A stretch of DNA of 64,000 nt from Allium sativum (GCA_030737875.1 CM060912.1:203187231-203251230), one strand, 5' to 3'; numbered from the stretch's first letter, positions 45,176-58,442 are shown. Program-made: numbers and translations. Notes: generated from the sequence alone by a model not told the origin.

Positions 45176-46418
45176 AGTGGCAATTGAAATATAATTAGAT
45201 GACTTAACCAAACCTTAACATGTAAGGGGGCATGATTATAAAAAGGGGTTAAGTGGGATGCACTAGATAAAATGACAAGCTTAAGTAGTAGCTTGTGGGG
45301 GCCCATTTCAACCAATATCCCAAACGTATCTTTGTGGGCTCGACCCATGTCGAGTGACGGGACACGCATATTGGGCTTGATTATAAGAGGCCAAAACGGG
45401 TTAGCGGTGGCAACGCGAGTCCAACGGGTTTCATATGCGTGTGTGGGCCCGGGCTGGTAGATAAGCCGTTGTTGCATCGTGTAGATATAAAGCCGTGCAC
45501 CGTTGATATTATCAGGTAGCCACTTTAGGGGAGTGATACACCCCACTGTGGGACCAGCACGGGTATCTACGTTAGGGAGCCGATCGCTTGGGAGTAGTGG
45601 GTACACCTAATAAAGATAGGGGCAGACGGCACCTATGTAGGGGTACACGAAACTACTGGGTAAAATTACTAAGTACACCTAGTGGAGATAGGGGCAGACG
45701 ACACCTATGTAGTGGGCTAGGGGTACACGAAATCACTGGAAAAATTTTCTAAGGCCTTGGGAGGGATCAACCTTTAAGTAGGAATTACTCTTGGTGGGTA
45801 GAACTGGTGTGGTGCAGTGTAGGAATTACCCTTGGGTGGGTAGATCTGGGGTGGTGTAAGCTAGTAATTATCCTTGGGTGGATAAATACGTCGTTTCGGT
45901 TATCGTAGTACATCCTGTGTTTTGTTGGCTACTTAGTGTAGTCATTATCCCCAGAGGTACCGTATCTTGTTTATATCATACCCTAATTACTTTAATGGTT
46001 GTATTGTTAGGGTTATAGGACTCACTCAGACTTATGTCTGACCCCGTTGTTGTTTATCTTTTTCCCCACCCTCAGGTTATCAGAGTGGACCTAGCACTAG
46101 TGGGCTTGGACCAGACCGCTATATCTATCTTTTGGGGCTTGGACCGTAGAAGTAAAGCTCGGTTTATCTTTTGGCTATTACCTATGTTATGGGATTATGT
46201 ACTTCTATTTATCATGATGGATATTATGTACTTGACTCTTGTTATGGTTTTGTGATGTAACCAAACATGTTTTGTTAATGAAATGATGTTTTAAATTTTC
46301 AAGTATTACTTATATCTGTCCTGTTGTAATTTTTCTGTTCTATACTCACTAAAAATACTCCACCAAAACTAAGGCATTCCCTTTGTGAGTGACCTTAGCG
46401 GGTGTGGGGTGTTACACG

Positions 46419-46430
46419 TGGTATCAGAGC
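46419..46430 (+). promoter_or_regulatory. Primer binding site, initiator Met tRNA
   Basis: TGGTATCAGAGC, complementary to the 3' end of plant initiator Met tRNA, two bases after the LTR end. It primes minus-strand DNA synthesis. Confidence 0.95.
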
Positions 46431-46639
46431 TTAAGGTTACCAGAACAGACAAAATTTTTAGAAAAACTATTTTCTAAGAATATTTTTGAAAGGAGTATTT
46501 TCAAAAACATGTCTTTTAAGAGAAAAGTTTTTGAAAGAAAAGCATAGTCCCCAATAGCCATATCCATATCTTTCGAGTTCTCCGTTTCGAATCTCTTCCT
46601 CTCTCTCATTTTGAGTTTCCCCTTCGCGTATAGATGATC

Positions 46640-49600
46640 TTTCTAAGATAGATAAGGATGGAAAACCACTTCAAGGGACTTAGACGTTAATCAGATTAGA
46701 AGTTGGTTCAAGAAGGAGGAGGACTGGTAGGTACCTATAGGATAGACGATGAGAGGAAGGCTCAAATAGTTATTTGGTTAATGAAGGATGAAACCTCATT
46801 GGTGGGAGGTTATGAGTGGGGAATGGGGAAGAAGAAGGCTAGTAGTTATCCTTTTGGGAGGAATAGGACACCTTATTAGGATTGTCCAAAGAAGCAAGGG
46901 CAAGGTATGGAATCTTCTGGAGGGTAGTTGTATTCCCTCACGACTAGGGTACCAGATGGGGATAGGACCGGCTAGGTTGGAATTTGGATTTCTTTATTAT
47001 CCGATTCGAACTTATTTGATTCTGAAGCATCGAGTTCGTTTATCTCATCATTGTTAGTTGAGTCACTACACTTAGACACCAGTTTGGTAGATGATCCCTT
47101 AGTTGTTTCAAACCCAATTGGGCTCCATGATGTGTTTGGGTTTGAAAGCTTCTATACTTAGCGTTGAGTTTAGGTGTGATGCTTGTTGGGCTTCACGGGC
47201 TATGGGTTAGTTTTGGGCATGGACTGGTTATCCAGTAATGGTGCCGTTCTTATTGTGGAAGGAGAGTTGTTAGGCTTATGACCCGCTTGGGCAACACTCT
47301 CGAGATCTCTTGTAATCCCATAGAATCTGTTATGCTAAGTTATCTAGAATCGCTTGACACGTCGGTCTAGAGTTTGCGATCTGTTAGAGCGGTCCGGGAA
47401 TACTCGGATGTGTGTGAGGAGGTGAAGGGCTTACCTCCGAAGCGGGAGATTGACTTCCGAATATATCTGGGGAATAATCCTAAACCAGTATCTTGGCCAG
47501 TGTGCCATATGGCTCCTCGTGAGAGGAGGGAACTCCATAAGTAAGTAGGCGATTTGCTTGAGAAGGGGTTCATAAGACGAAGTATATCGGAGTGGGGCGC
47601 TCCAGTAGTTTTTGTCATGAAGGCGGATGGGTCCCTCAGACTTTGTGTAGGCTAAAGAGAACTAAATGAACTCACAAAGAAGGATAGACACCCATTGCCG
47701 AGGATAGAAGATCTATTTGATCAGTTGGCTGGCGCCTCAGTATTTTTGTAGTAGGACTTAGCCACGGGATTTCATCAGTTGAGAGTGGCTGAGGATAGTA
47801 TAGAGAAGACTGCCTTTAGGACTCCGGATGATTTTTTTATGAGTGGCTGGTGATGCCATTTGGTTTGACGAACGCCCCCGCATACTTTGTTGATTTGATG
47901 AGAAGGGTGTTCAGGGAGTACCTAAATAAGATGTGATGGTCTTTGTGGTTGACATCTTGGTCTTTTCTAGGAGCGAAATAAGTTTTCGTATGTGCTCAAT
48001 AGGCTGAGCAAAGCCAGTATGGGATAAACGGTGGTTTTGGAGCGAGACTGGCGAGGACATCCAGAATTGGACAAGGGCTTAATTATTTAGCCATTTTTAC
48101 TAGTATCATCTCACGTAGGTCGTCTGAATTCGAAGGAGGTATCCCTTGGGTGTTTGTCTGATATTGGTTTAGGCCTTTGGGGCTTGCATTTGGGGGATAC
48201 CAAGTTCGACTAGGGTGGTCTGCGTGAGAGACAGTTGTAATGATTTTGGATGATATCCTGATGGAGGAGAGCATGCCCTACATCTTAGGGAAGTGTTGGA
48301 GACTCTTCGAGCGCATAATCTTAGGACAGTAAAAGTGGATGGGATTCTTAGCATCCTATGAGTCTGAGATAGCGTATACACCTGGCAAGGGTAACGTGGT
48401 GGCGGACGCCTTGAGCAGAAAGAGGTTGTCCTTCAGTCCGTTGTCCGTGGAACAACGAAGCTTGGAATTTATCTCGATGTTTGATTTCAGACCTTCCGTT
48501 GATTATGTACCCGGTTTGCTAGCTTCCTAGGAAGTTAGACCTACTCTTTTGGGGCGGATTGGAGAAGCACAAAGGGACGACCCACAGTGGGTTGAGTTGG
48601 TGGAAAAGCTCATAAGGGGGAGGAGTCGTCCAGCCATTTGAGTAGGTACACCCTAGACGATAGGGGGTGCTTGCATAGAGACGGTAGACTTTGTACCGTG
48701 AGACGAGGGTTTGAGGAAGGTTATTTTTGATGATGCACACCGTACTAGGATGACCATTCATCCCGGTGGGGACAAGATGTATCAAGAATGAAGAGGGTTT
48801 TTTCTGGGCCGGTATGAAGAAAGATGTGGCCGAGTATGTCGCTCGATGCTTGGTGTGCCAACAAGTGAAGGCGCAGCAAAAGAAATCAGGTGGGTTGCTT
48901 CAACCATTGGAGGTTCCACAATGGAAGTGGGACAGCGTCTCGATAGATTTTATTGACGGGTTACCCAGATCGAGAAAGAGTAATACAGGAATTTGAGTGG
49001 TAGTAGACAGGCTTACTAAGAGCGCCCATTGTATACCTGTGAAGAGTAAAGGAACCGCTCCATGGCTATCTTCAGTTTACGTTCGAGAGATTATTAGATT
49101 GCATGGTGTACCCTCCAGTATGGTGAGCGATCGAGATCCTATCTTCACTAGAGAGTTTTGGAAGAGGGTGCAAGAGGCGGTAGGGACTCAGTTGTGTTTG
49201 AGTACCGCATATCATCCTCAGACGGACGGCCAGACCGAGAGGGTGAAACATATTTTAGAAGACCTTTTGAGGCTATGTATCTTGGGTTTTGGAGGTACAT
49301 GGGAGGAGCATCTTCCATTGGTGGAATTGCCCGACAGACTTAGTGGTGTACATGATGAGGAAGTGCCTACATAAGACCGCAGAGGTGGTAGAGCCAAGAT
49401 TGCTTAGAGAAGTGGAAGCAGAGCGCGATGCGACGATTCGACGAGCTCCTACTTGCATCCTTGGGTCAGAGATTTGGAAGTTGAGAAACAGAGAGGTTCA
49501 ACTAGTCAAAGTACAAAGGGGAGATGAAGAGAGTGACGCTACCTGGGAGACGGAAGCGAAGATGCGTTCGAGGTACCCTTTTCTTTCGGAGGGTATGTCC

Positions 49601-49690
49601 TTTTGCTTCTCCTTCATCGCATATCTTGTGCTTATCTTATCCTTAGTATGTCCTCTCGTTAGTACCTTTGACCTTCAGATAGGATAGTCC
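46640..49690 (+). pseudogene. Ty3/gypsy gag-pol remnant, multiply disrupted
   Basis: Gag (about 46640-47060) is too decayed to align. A protease trace with LGMDWLSSNGA lies at about 47214-47250. RT (about 47390-47990) shows [57 protein letters not shown] and [21 protein letters not shown] replaces sense codons several times, and the YVDD-type active site is not recoverable. An RNase H end with AYTPGKGNVVADALSRK is at 48375-48422. Integrase (48755-49374) has CLVCQQVK, VVVDRLTKSAHCIPV, GVPSSMVSDRDPIF and STAYHPQTDGQTERV, with stops near 48789 and 48995, and breaks before its C-terminal part. A chromodomain-like tail (LRNREVQLVKVQRGD, ATWETEAKMRSRYPFL) follows to about 49590. No functional protein can come from this. 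Confidence 0.85.
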
Positions 49691-50167
49691 TATGGTTGAA
49701 ACATGTGTTTGAGACATGTTATGTATGATGGATGCAAGTGGATGCAAGTGTTTGCTAGTGGTTGCTCGTGGATGCATATACACACACTCTAGGCACTAGA
49801 TCGGCTCAGTCACTTCATACTGCATATTGCATAAAATTGTGTGTAGAAAGCTATATCTATGGATGTATAATGATTGTGTTATCATATGGATGATGCATTT
49901 TGGGTGAATGATTGTGCACTCATGTAGATATTGTATGTGTCGATAGGGTTCTCTCGCATACATAATGGATGCATGGCACTATCATGGTTTGCATATGTTC
50001 ATACATTAGATAGGGAACATATACACACACTTTTTGCATATGCTCATACATCATTAGAAACTGTGTAAGGACAATGGATGCCCGTGGTTGATGGTTTGAG
50101 TAGATGGTTGTTTGGATGGTAGGATATGCATTCTCCTTAGCTTAGAGATTTCGGGGACGAAATCCTT
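49691..50167 (+). other. Gypsy 3' untranslated internal segment
   Basis: Between the chromodomain-like tail and the polypurine tract. Rich in GGATGCAAGTG and CATATGCTCATACAT repeats. No frame recognised. Confidence 0.6.
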
Positions 50168-50181
50168 TAAGGAGGGGAGAA
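50168..50181 (+). promoter_or_regulatory. Polypurine tract
   Basis: TAAGGAGGGGAGAA directly before the 3' LTR. Primes plus-strand synthesis. Confidence 0.9.
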
Positions 50182-50458
50182 TGTAACACCCCGAATTTTA
50201 GCTAATACTAAAATTCTCTAATCATAGGATAAATAATCTCAGATGTGGGAATTGGGGGTAACGGGCTGCGTCATTGCGTTCGTCTCGGAAAAATACGCGA
50301 AATAGAGTCCGAGTTTTCGAGAATCGGAGTCCGTACGGCCCGGTTATGACCCAGTGAAGTTTGCAGAAAAATTAAAGCTTAAAACAGATTTAGAAATTTA
50401 AATTAGGATTTCAAATTAGAACCAGCGGGGGTAGGCGGGAAGCTTCCCGCCCTAACCA

Positions 50459-50518
50459 TGTCGACAGGGCTGTCGACAGGCCTGTCGACAGGGGTGTCGA
50501 CTTGCCTGTCGACAGGGG
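50459..50518. repeat. 12-bp GTCGAC minisatellite, 5 units (3' LTR)
   Basis: Units in order: TGTCGACAGGGC, TGTCGACAGGCC, TGTCGACAGGGG, TGTCGACTTGCC, TGTCGACAGGGG. Compared with the 5' LTR, one unit was gained on the left and one TTGCC unit lost. Confidence 0.95.
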
Positions 50519-52194
50519 CGCAGCGTCCAGAGAGCCTGGGTGCACCAGGTTGGGTTTTAGGCTGGCTTGGAGGGCTGGGTTCTAGAGATTTCCTAAATCT
50601 GACGGACCTAAACTAATCTAGGGTTAATCTAAGGGCCTAAAACACTACCTAATCCTATAAATAAGACCCTAACCCTACCCTAATTCATTCATAATTAGAT
50701 CTTGTAACTAAACTATGGCAAAATGAAACTTGATCATGGCCTCCACAAATCAATGAAGAGAGTTGCAAGCTAATCAACCCCTAATCATCTTCTTCTTCAT
50801 ATTTGGCAACTAGTTTTACTTCATAAGTTTGCTAATCTTGGTTTTGGTGAGTTCCTATGGCTTTAATAATCAATTGTTAAATTGATTATGGTAGGATGTG
50901 ATAAGACATGGCTATGTTTGTGGATAAATGTGTTTATGCAAGTTTGTATGATATGTGATTTGCAAGTTTTATGTTATATGCAAGGTTAGTGCCATGTTTT
51001 ATGATGCAAAACACTATGTTGAACATTTATGCATATGTAACATGTTATGCAAACTATATGTGAGAGTATATGCAAGTTATATGTAACATGATATGCAAGT
51101 TATGCATGTGATTTTATACATGCTAAGTATTTGGTATTATGCATGCTAAGTATTTGATTTTATGCATGCTAAGTATTTGATTGTATGCATGCTAAGTGTT
51201 TGGGTTTATGCAAGTTAAGTGGTGTGTTTATGCATAACAAGTAATTGATTCTATGCATGCTAAGTAAGTGGTTTTATGCATGCTAAGTGTTTGGTATTAT
51301 GCATAAACCATGATATATAAGTTTACCCTTTTAAATGTGATGCATACATATGCAAGATGACACCTTTATATGCTATGCATGTTTACCCTCCTTTAAGATG
51401 CAAGTCATATATGCAAGCTCAACATGTTATGCAAGTTATGTGCATGATGTTATGTAAGTTATGTGCATGTTGTTATGCAAGTTCATATGCAAGTTATGTG
51501 TATGAGGGTATGCAAGTTATGTGCATGGTGTTATGCAAGTTAAGTTTATGAGATTATGCAAGTTATGTGCATGATATTATGCAAGTTATGTATATGCTTA
51601 AATGCAAGTTTAATGTGATATGCAAGTATGTGAATGCTTATGCAAGTATGTGAATGCTTATGCAAGTTATGTGTAGGCTTAAATGCATGTTTAACATGTT
51701 ATGCAAGTTATGAGAATGCTTATATGCAAGTTCAACATGTTATGCAAGATATGTGTATGATAATATGCAAGCTCATATGCAACATGTTATGCAAATCATG
51801 TGTATGATAATGTGCAAGTTTGGGTTAAATGTAGTTGGGTTAATATATGCTCATATATGCAAGTTGACATCCTCTTAACCCATGACAAAGTTGTATGCTA
51901 AACCCATGATATTTGTGATGATCTTCCCCTTTATTATGTCATGAAATGAGAACGATTTACGTGGGGAAACGATGGGGTTGGTAAATATGTTAATTAAAGT
52001 ATGGTTGGGTATGATTAAGCATACCATAAAAATAAATTAACATAAGTGGGAATTTACCTATTGAGTTAGGTCTACCCCATGGGAATTTACCTATTGAGTT
52101 AGGTCTACCCATGTTATGAAAAACTTGATATTAATTAGGGATAATTAATATGGGGGTGATTAATTAGGAGTAATTAATCGATTAAGACACGAGG

Positions 52195-52265
52195 TTGGAC
52201 TCATTTGTAGTGTAAAACTGCCCGGACCCGACCGGCCTAACCAGTTGCTACAAATGGCAGCCCAA
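52195..52265 (+). promoter_or_regulatory. Hairpin unit A (3' LTR)
   Basis: Identical to 44609-44679. Confidence 0.7.
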
Positions 52266-52318
52266 TGTGAGAGGTCTTGGCCATAAATTAAATACGTGAT
52301 TAAATTAAAGGCACGAGG

Positions 52319-52390
52319 TTAGACTCTGTTATGACGTAAGACTGCCCGGACCCTACCGGCTTAACCAGGCGGTCATAACAGCCAGTCTAA
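52319..52390 (+). promoter_or_regulatory. Hairpin unit B (3' LTR)
   Basis: Identical to 44733-44804. Confidence 0.7.
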
Positions 52391-54007
52391 TGTGGGAGGT
52401 CTTTATGGGAGATCACGGTCTTAATTAATTAAGAAACACTTAACCATATTAGCATGTAGTGGGACATGAGGGGTTAAGTGGGTGCCTTGGGTGGCATGTA
52501 GTAACTAGTGGGGGTGCCTTGGGTGGCATGAGGAAACTAGTGGGTTGCCTTGGGTGGCAATAGAAAATACGATTACAATACTTAACCAAAGTGGAACATG
52601 TAATTAAACATGATTAAAGGGTTAAGTAAGTGCCTTGGGTGGCATGTGGAAATCAAGTAAGTGCCTTGGGTGGCATGTGGGAATTAAGTAAGTGCCTTGG
52701 GTGGCATGTGGGAATCAAGTAAGTGCCTTGGGTGGCATGCGGAAATCTAGTGGGTGCCTTAAGTGGCAATTGAAATATAATTAGATGACTTAACCAAACC
52801 TTAACATGTAAGGGGGCATGATTATAAAAAGGGGTTAAGTGGGATGCACTAGATAAAATGACAAGCTTAAGTAGTAGCTTGTGGGGGCCCATTTCAACCA
52901 ATATCGCAAACGTATCTTTGTGGGCTCGACCCATGTCGAGTGACGGGACATGCATATTGGGCTTGATTATAAGAGGCCAAAACGGGTTAGCGGTGGCAAC
53001 GCGAGTCCAACGGGTTTCATATGCGTGTGTGTGCCCGGGCTGGTAGATAAGCCGTTGTTGCATCGTGTAGATATAAAGCCGTGCACCGTTGATATTATCA
53101 GGTAGCCACTTTAGGGGAGTGATACACCCCACTGTGGGACCAGCACGGGTATCTACGTTAGGGAGCCGATCGCTTGGGAGTAGTGGGTACACCTAATAAA
53201 GATAGGGGCAGACGGCACCTATGTAGGGGTACACGAAACTACTGGGTAAAATTACTAAGTACACCTAGTGGAGATAGGGGCAGACGGCACCTATGTAGTG
53301 GGCTAGGGGTACACGAAATCACTGGAAAAATTTTCTAAGGCCTTTGGAGGGATCAACCTTTAAGTAGGAATTACTCTTGGTGGGTAGAACTGGTGTGGTG
53401 CAGTGTAGGAATTACCCTTGGGTGGGTAGATCTGGGGTGGTGTAAGCTAGTAATTATCCTTGGGTGGATAAATACGTCGTTTCGGTTATCGTAGTACATC
53501 CTGTGTTTTGTTGGCTACTTAGTGTAGTCATTATCCCTAGAGGTACCGTATCTTGTTTATATCATACCCTAATTACTTTAATGGTTGTATTGTTAGGGTT
53601 ATAGGACTCACTCAGACTTATGTCTGACCCCGTTGTTGTTTATCTTTTTCCCCACCCTCAGGTTATCAGAGTGGACCTAGCACTAGTGGGCTTGGACCAG
53701 ACCGCTATATCTATCTTTTGGGGCTTGGACCGTAGAAGTAAAGCTCGGTTTATCTTTTGGCTATTACCTATGTAATGGGATTATGTACTTCTATTTATCA
53801 GAATGGATATTATGTACTTGACTCTTGTTATGGTTTTGTGATGTAACCAAACATGTTTTGTTAATGGAATGATGTTTTAAATTTTCAAGTATTACTTATA
53901 TCTGTCCTGTTGTAATTTTTCTGTTCTATACTCACTAAAAATACTCCACCAAAACTAAGGCATTCCCTTTGTGAGTGACCTTAGCGGGTGTGGGGTGTTA
54001 CAATTGT

Positions 54008-54727
54008 CGAAATCAGATTAATGGTTTAAAACATACAATCATTTATAGACACCATTGTTACTATTCGAAATAATGGTACACATTATCTTAATCCATATCA
54101 AAACAATAGTTAATTTCAAAATACTAAAAAGTGATTTACATGAATATCATTCTATATTAATATATCTTTCAACTGGAAAAATATAAATAAAAATTGTACA
54201 AATCGTTTAAATATTATCTCAATATAAATACTTGGTTAGTGCATAGTCCTGTGTATAAAATATGACTAATTCTATTCATACACCAATAATCTCTTAACAT
54301 ACACTATAAAGTGGAATAAACTATCATACGTCAAAAATTACTTTACATACACCGTCTCTTTTACAATATTAGCCTTGTTTTATTCTTCATCATCTTCCTT
54401 TTTAAACTTATTTACAGAAAATAAGAATTTTATGGCACAAAAAAAGTATGAATTTAGTAAAATGAATTTCAATTTTTTGAATATATGACAACCAATTTAT
54501 TGTGCTACAAAAAATTCTTAATTTCAACAAAAAAACCTACTTCTAAATTAAGTAAGTTTAAATTTGAGCATTTTCTTGTAGAAAGTTCCCATAATTCGAA
54601 TTTTAGGTTTCATGTTTAAAAACACATTAAATTCTTCAATTTTTTTTACATAGATTTGGTCAATATCGTTAATTATAATGTTTTAGTTTGATGCGTTATA
54701 ATTTAAAAAGTAAGAATGCAATAAAGA

Positions 54728-54734
<7 letters not shown>
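54008..54734. other. AT-rich flank, no gene recognised
   Basis: Continues the pre-insertion sequence left of 42591. No motif recognised. Confidence 0.5.
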
Positions 54735-54807
<73 letters not shown>

Positions 54808-54809
54808 AA
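54735..54809. repeat. (TA)n then (GA)n microsatellite
   Basis: (AT)n to 54797, then GAGAGAGAGAGA and, a little further, a GCGCGCGCG tract. Confidence 0.95.
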
Positions 54810-56273
54810 GAGCGCGCGCGGGGAAGAGTGAGAGAGAAACGGTCTGGTTCCTTTCCTATGGGGAGTGGAAATGGCGATCCACACTAAAATTACTTCTCGT
54901 TAATGTTCAGCGGTTTATAGACCCAATTAAATCCACTAATCGCAATGATTTGACTGGGAATTATCACATCTCAAACGCTCAGATCGGATTTCTACAAACT
55001 GGTTTTGGATCTCCGCATCCAGATCTGTACCCAATTCTTCGACTTTTCATCAACCGATCTTTCGTTTAATTGTGATACGACTGCTATCCAGATCTAATGA
55101 ATTGGGTTCTGGAAACTCCCAATCTGCCACAGTTAAATCAAAGCGCTGTTCTCTTCATCGCAACCGCCAGATCCTATTCCGCCGCTGCCTTCATCCTTCT
55201 GTGCAATTAGGGAAGTATTCTGAATATGGAGAATCAAGCCTCTTAGGAAATGGGTTCCGACATCGTCGGCGTAACTGTATTTTCAGTTCCATTCTCCTCC
55301 AATCGATCTCTCCAATTATTCAAAATAATAATTTTTCTGAAGGCTAGTGGAAGTGAATGGGTAAGAATTTTGATCTCATGGGACAAAGGCATCACTTTAT
55401 TTAGCGTTTTGGATTTTGTAGTGATTTATGGAAGGTTTCCGGATAAACAAAAGTATATTATGCTTCAATTTTATTGTTCGCGCGTGGTATAGTCTAATCT
55501 TTTTGTTCTTGATTAAATTTGGGTGCTTTGGCATTAGTCATTGAACTAGCTTTTTGATGTAACGACTGGTGATAATTATTGGTTTACAAATTTGAAGAAT
55601 TTTTGGTAATACACGCTGTTTCATTTGTTCATCTCGAAGTTCCTTTCCGATCTGCCATTGGATTTTCTTTTGGAACAGTACCAACAGCTGAACTGTTTTA
55701 CATCATTCTTGTTGGATGTAAATCATGATTTTCATGGTCAAAAGATCAACACTGGAATCTGCCCAAATTTGCATCAGTGTTTTACACACTCATAAACTAT
55801 CGTCTTGGCAATTCTATATCTGGTTTTCAATGGCATGTGAACCAATTTATGCTTTTGAGAACCAGATTTCAGAAAGACTACAGATAGTTGTTTGGATGAC
55901 ACGCAAGTTGTAGTTGAAGATCTTTGGCCGAGTGTATTCAGTAAATGGGAAATGTTTACATGTCTGTTGGTGCCGATATGGGTTGGTTCAAGGAAATAGT
56001 TCATGTACCAGATAGATTCATGACTATAAAGTGACAGAGATTGGAACAACAGAGTGAAGCAGTTCTCTGATTTGGAATTTCCACTCAGAATTTCGTTTGG
56101 GTTTAGTTCTATATTACATATGTTTTTCATCAGATTTCTACTTGATATGGCCAGTTACGACCGGGTGGGTTGTGATTGTGAAAAGAACGTGGCGTACGAG
56201 TGTTGAAGTGCATCTGACCTCATCATGGGTCTTATTTTTTTTCCTTCTTTTATAGTTTTTTTGTTGCATGGGG
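54810..56273. other. Possible transcribed but non-coding or decayed gene region
   Basis: The sequence has gene-like composition (balanced GC, few long A/T runs) from 54830 to 55350 and again at 55700-56150. Overlapping frames at 55072-55347 and 55250-55492 (plus) and 55774-56130 (minus) lack recognised domains and consistent splice sites. It could be a 5' untranslated region with introns, a long non-coding transcript or a retro-pseudogene. Confidence 0.25.
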
Positions 56274-56486
56274 TTTTTACCCTCAAGGACAAAAGGAACG
56301 AAAAATTGTTCCATAAGGACGAAGGGGAATTTTTTCCCCTCAGGGACAAAATTTAGTGTAAAGGAAGGAATTCAATGGCCCACTATAATTCATCCCTTTA
56401 CAATAACACTTGTCCTTATGAACAAAATTTTGCCTTCTTGTCCTTATGGAACAATTTTTTGTTCATTTTGTCCTTTCGGGTATTTT
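56274..56486. mobile_element. MITE with about 45-bp inverted repeats
   Basis: The left arm (CAAGGACAAAAGGAACG, AAAAATTGTTCCATAAGGAC) is repeated inverted on the right (GTCCTTATGGAACAATTTTT, GTTCATTTTGTCCTTTCGGG). The arms enclose a spacer of about 120 bp containing further GGGACAAA and TGTCCTTATGAACAAAA copies. The 213-bp size and absence of coding fit a MITE. No clear TSD could be fixed. Confidence 0.65.
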
Positions 56487-56993
56487 CCTAGTGTTGGGGG
56501 GCGGGTATTTTGAGTTTATGTATGTTTATGTAATTCAGGTTAGTGTGCTAACTTTGCTTTGTACTTTTCTTTAAGGAATAAAGCATACCAATTTTCTATA
56601 TATATCACTACAAGAAAAATCGCATATAGCAGCGGCAAGATCTGCTTCTAATCCGTCGCTAAACAGGCCTTAGCGACGGATTTCCTGCAAAATGGTTTGG
56701 TCGGTAAAAACCATGACGGTATCTGTGTCAGATTTTACGGCGGAATTTAGCAAGAGTTTTCCGATATTTTTCCGTTATTTTACTAATTTTATAATAAAAA
56801 TAAAATTTTATTTATTAATTTAATTTTAATTTATATACCGACTATTTACCGACGGATAATTAATTTATAATAAAATATTATTTATAAAAAACGTTGGTAA
56901 ATCCTTACTAATTACCGAAGGATTAGCTACGAAAATTAAATTAAGGTAAACTTAACCTTCCTTTATTTGTTGGTAATCCGCTGCTATTCCCCT

Positions 56994-57965
<972 letters not shown>

Positions 57966-58132
57966 ACATGTTTAAAAGGAATTTGAGCAAACGAAGCTAC
58001 TTTGTCCATGTAGGCACTGAAAAGAAAAAATGAAGCAAGAGCAGTTGAGCCAATAGCAAATCCTGTAGTAGTAGCTTTTGTGGTGTTGCCAACAACATCC
58101 AACAAGTCTGTGATTTCCCGAACACTTTCAGG
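57966..58132 (-). pseudogene. Captured exon of a type II vacuolar-type H+-pyrophosphatase
   Basis: Minus-strand frame after a good acceptor (TCTTTTACAG, exon from 58132). It reads [20 protein letters not shown] and then [20 protein letters not shown] and [14 protein letters not shown]. This is the conserved membrane-pump segment of proton-translocating pyrophosphatases. The [12 protein letters not shown] form is what I know from the K+-independent type II (AVP2-like, Golgi) proteins rather than type I. Changes such as VASFAQ followed by KHVLKK mark decay past the exon end near 57966. Only this one exon is recognisable, inside a CACTA element and next to an unrelated kelch fragment, so it is a captured piece and not a gene. 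Confidence 0.7.
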
Positions 58133-58269
58133 CTGTAAAAGACATAATAAAAGAAAGTGGTACATATATGTTAGCTAAAATTATATTGTTATGAATATAT
58201 ATGTACCACAAAATGTCGTACAATTTTTCTCAAAACGAACAATTTTAATTTCTTATCAAAATCAATGAT

Positions 58270-58390
58270 TAGTAAACCGAAGTCTCTTACCCATGATATT
58301 TGTTAAGAACCCAAGTATCGTGCTCAATTGAATAAATCCTACCAAACTGCAGTAAATGAAATTCAACTGCCCTAGAATCATGCTTATCCA
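58270..58390 (-). other. Short open stretch with coding look, unrecognised
   Basis: A 34-codon stretch reading TVDKHDSRAVEFHLLQFGR then IYSIEHDTWVLNKYHG ends at a stop next to a possible donor (GGTAAGAG). It may be one more captured exon. The family is not recognised. Confidence 0.25.
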
Positions 58391-58442
58391 CAGTGCATCC
58401 ACAAATTTACGTTGGTAACCACTTTACATAACCGACCCCAAA

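Larger units (their letters stand above)
42596..46416 (+). repeat. Gypsy 5' LTR (3821 bp)
   Basis: Starts TGTAACACCCCGAATTTTAG and ends GGTGTGGGGTGTTACA. Same length as the 3' LTR. Holds the GTCGAC minisatellite, TATGCAAGTTATG-type repeats, two covarying hairpin units and a series of GCCTTGGGTGGCA repeats. Confidence 0.97.
42596..54002 (+). mobile_element. Ty3/gypsy LTR retrotransposon with long LTRs, coding region decayed
   Basis: An 11,407-bp element with two 3821-bp LTRs (TGTAACACCCCG...GGGGTGTTACA), a perfect TSD ATTGT (42591-42595 and 54003-54007), a Met-tRNA primer site two bases after the 5' LTR, and a purine tract before the 3' LTR. The 3.77-kb internal region holds protease, RT, RNase H, integrase and chromodomain-like remnants in gypsy order. 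Long LTRs, a Met primer site and a chromodomain-like tail suggest the Tekay/Del chromovirus lineage, which is inference. By eye the LTRs differ at roughly 20 positions (about 0.5 percent) plus a reshuffled minisatellite, so insertion was recent. Yet pol carries many stops and deletions, implying it was copied by proteins from another element. Confidence 0.95.
50182..54002 (+). repeat. Gypsy 3' LTR (3821 bp)
   Basis: Nearly identical to 42596-46416 and of exactly equal length. About 20 single-base differences were noted, among them 50269 (A to G), the ATGATATATAAG change near 51310, and CATGATGG to CAGAATGG near 53800. Confidence 0.97.

Noticed and set aside
45067..45606. 179-codon minus-strand frame present in both gypsy LTRs (also 52653-53192)
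   Set aside because: It is duplicated only because the LTRs are duplicated, and its C-terminal part is a translation of the GCCTTGGGTGGCA repeats. No domain was seen.
46419..46430. Possible tRNA gene fragment
   Set aside because: The 12-base Met-tRNA complement is a primer binding site beside the LTR, not a tRNA gene. No cloverleaf is present.
55072..55492. Overlapping plus-strand frames of 80-91 codons
   Set aside because: The two frames overlap in different registers, neither has a recognised domain, and splice sites are not convincing. Kept only as a gene-like region.
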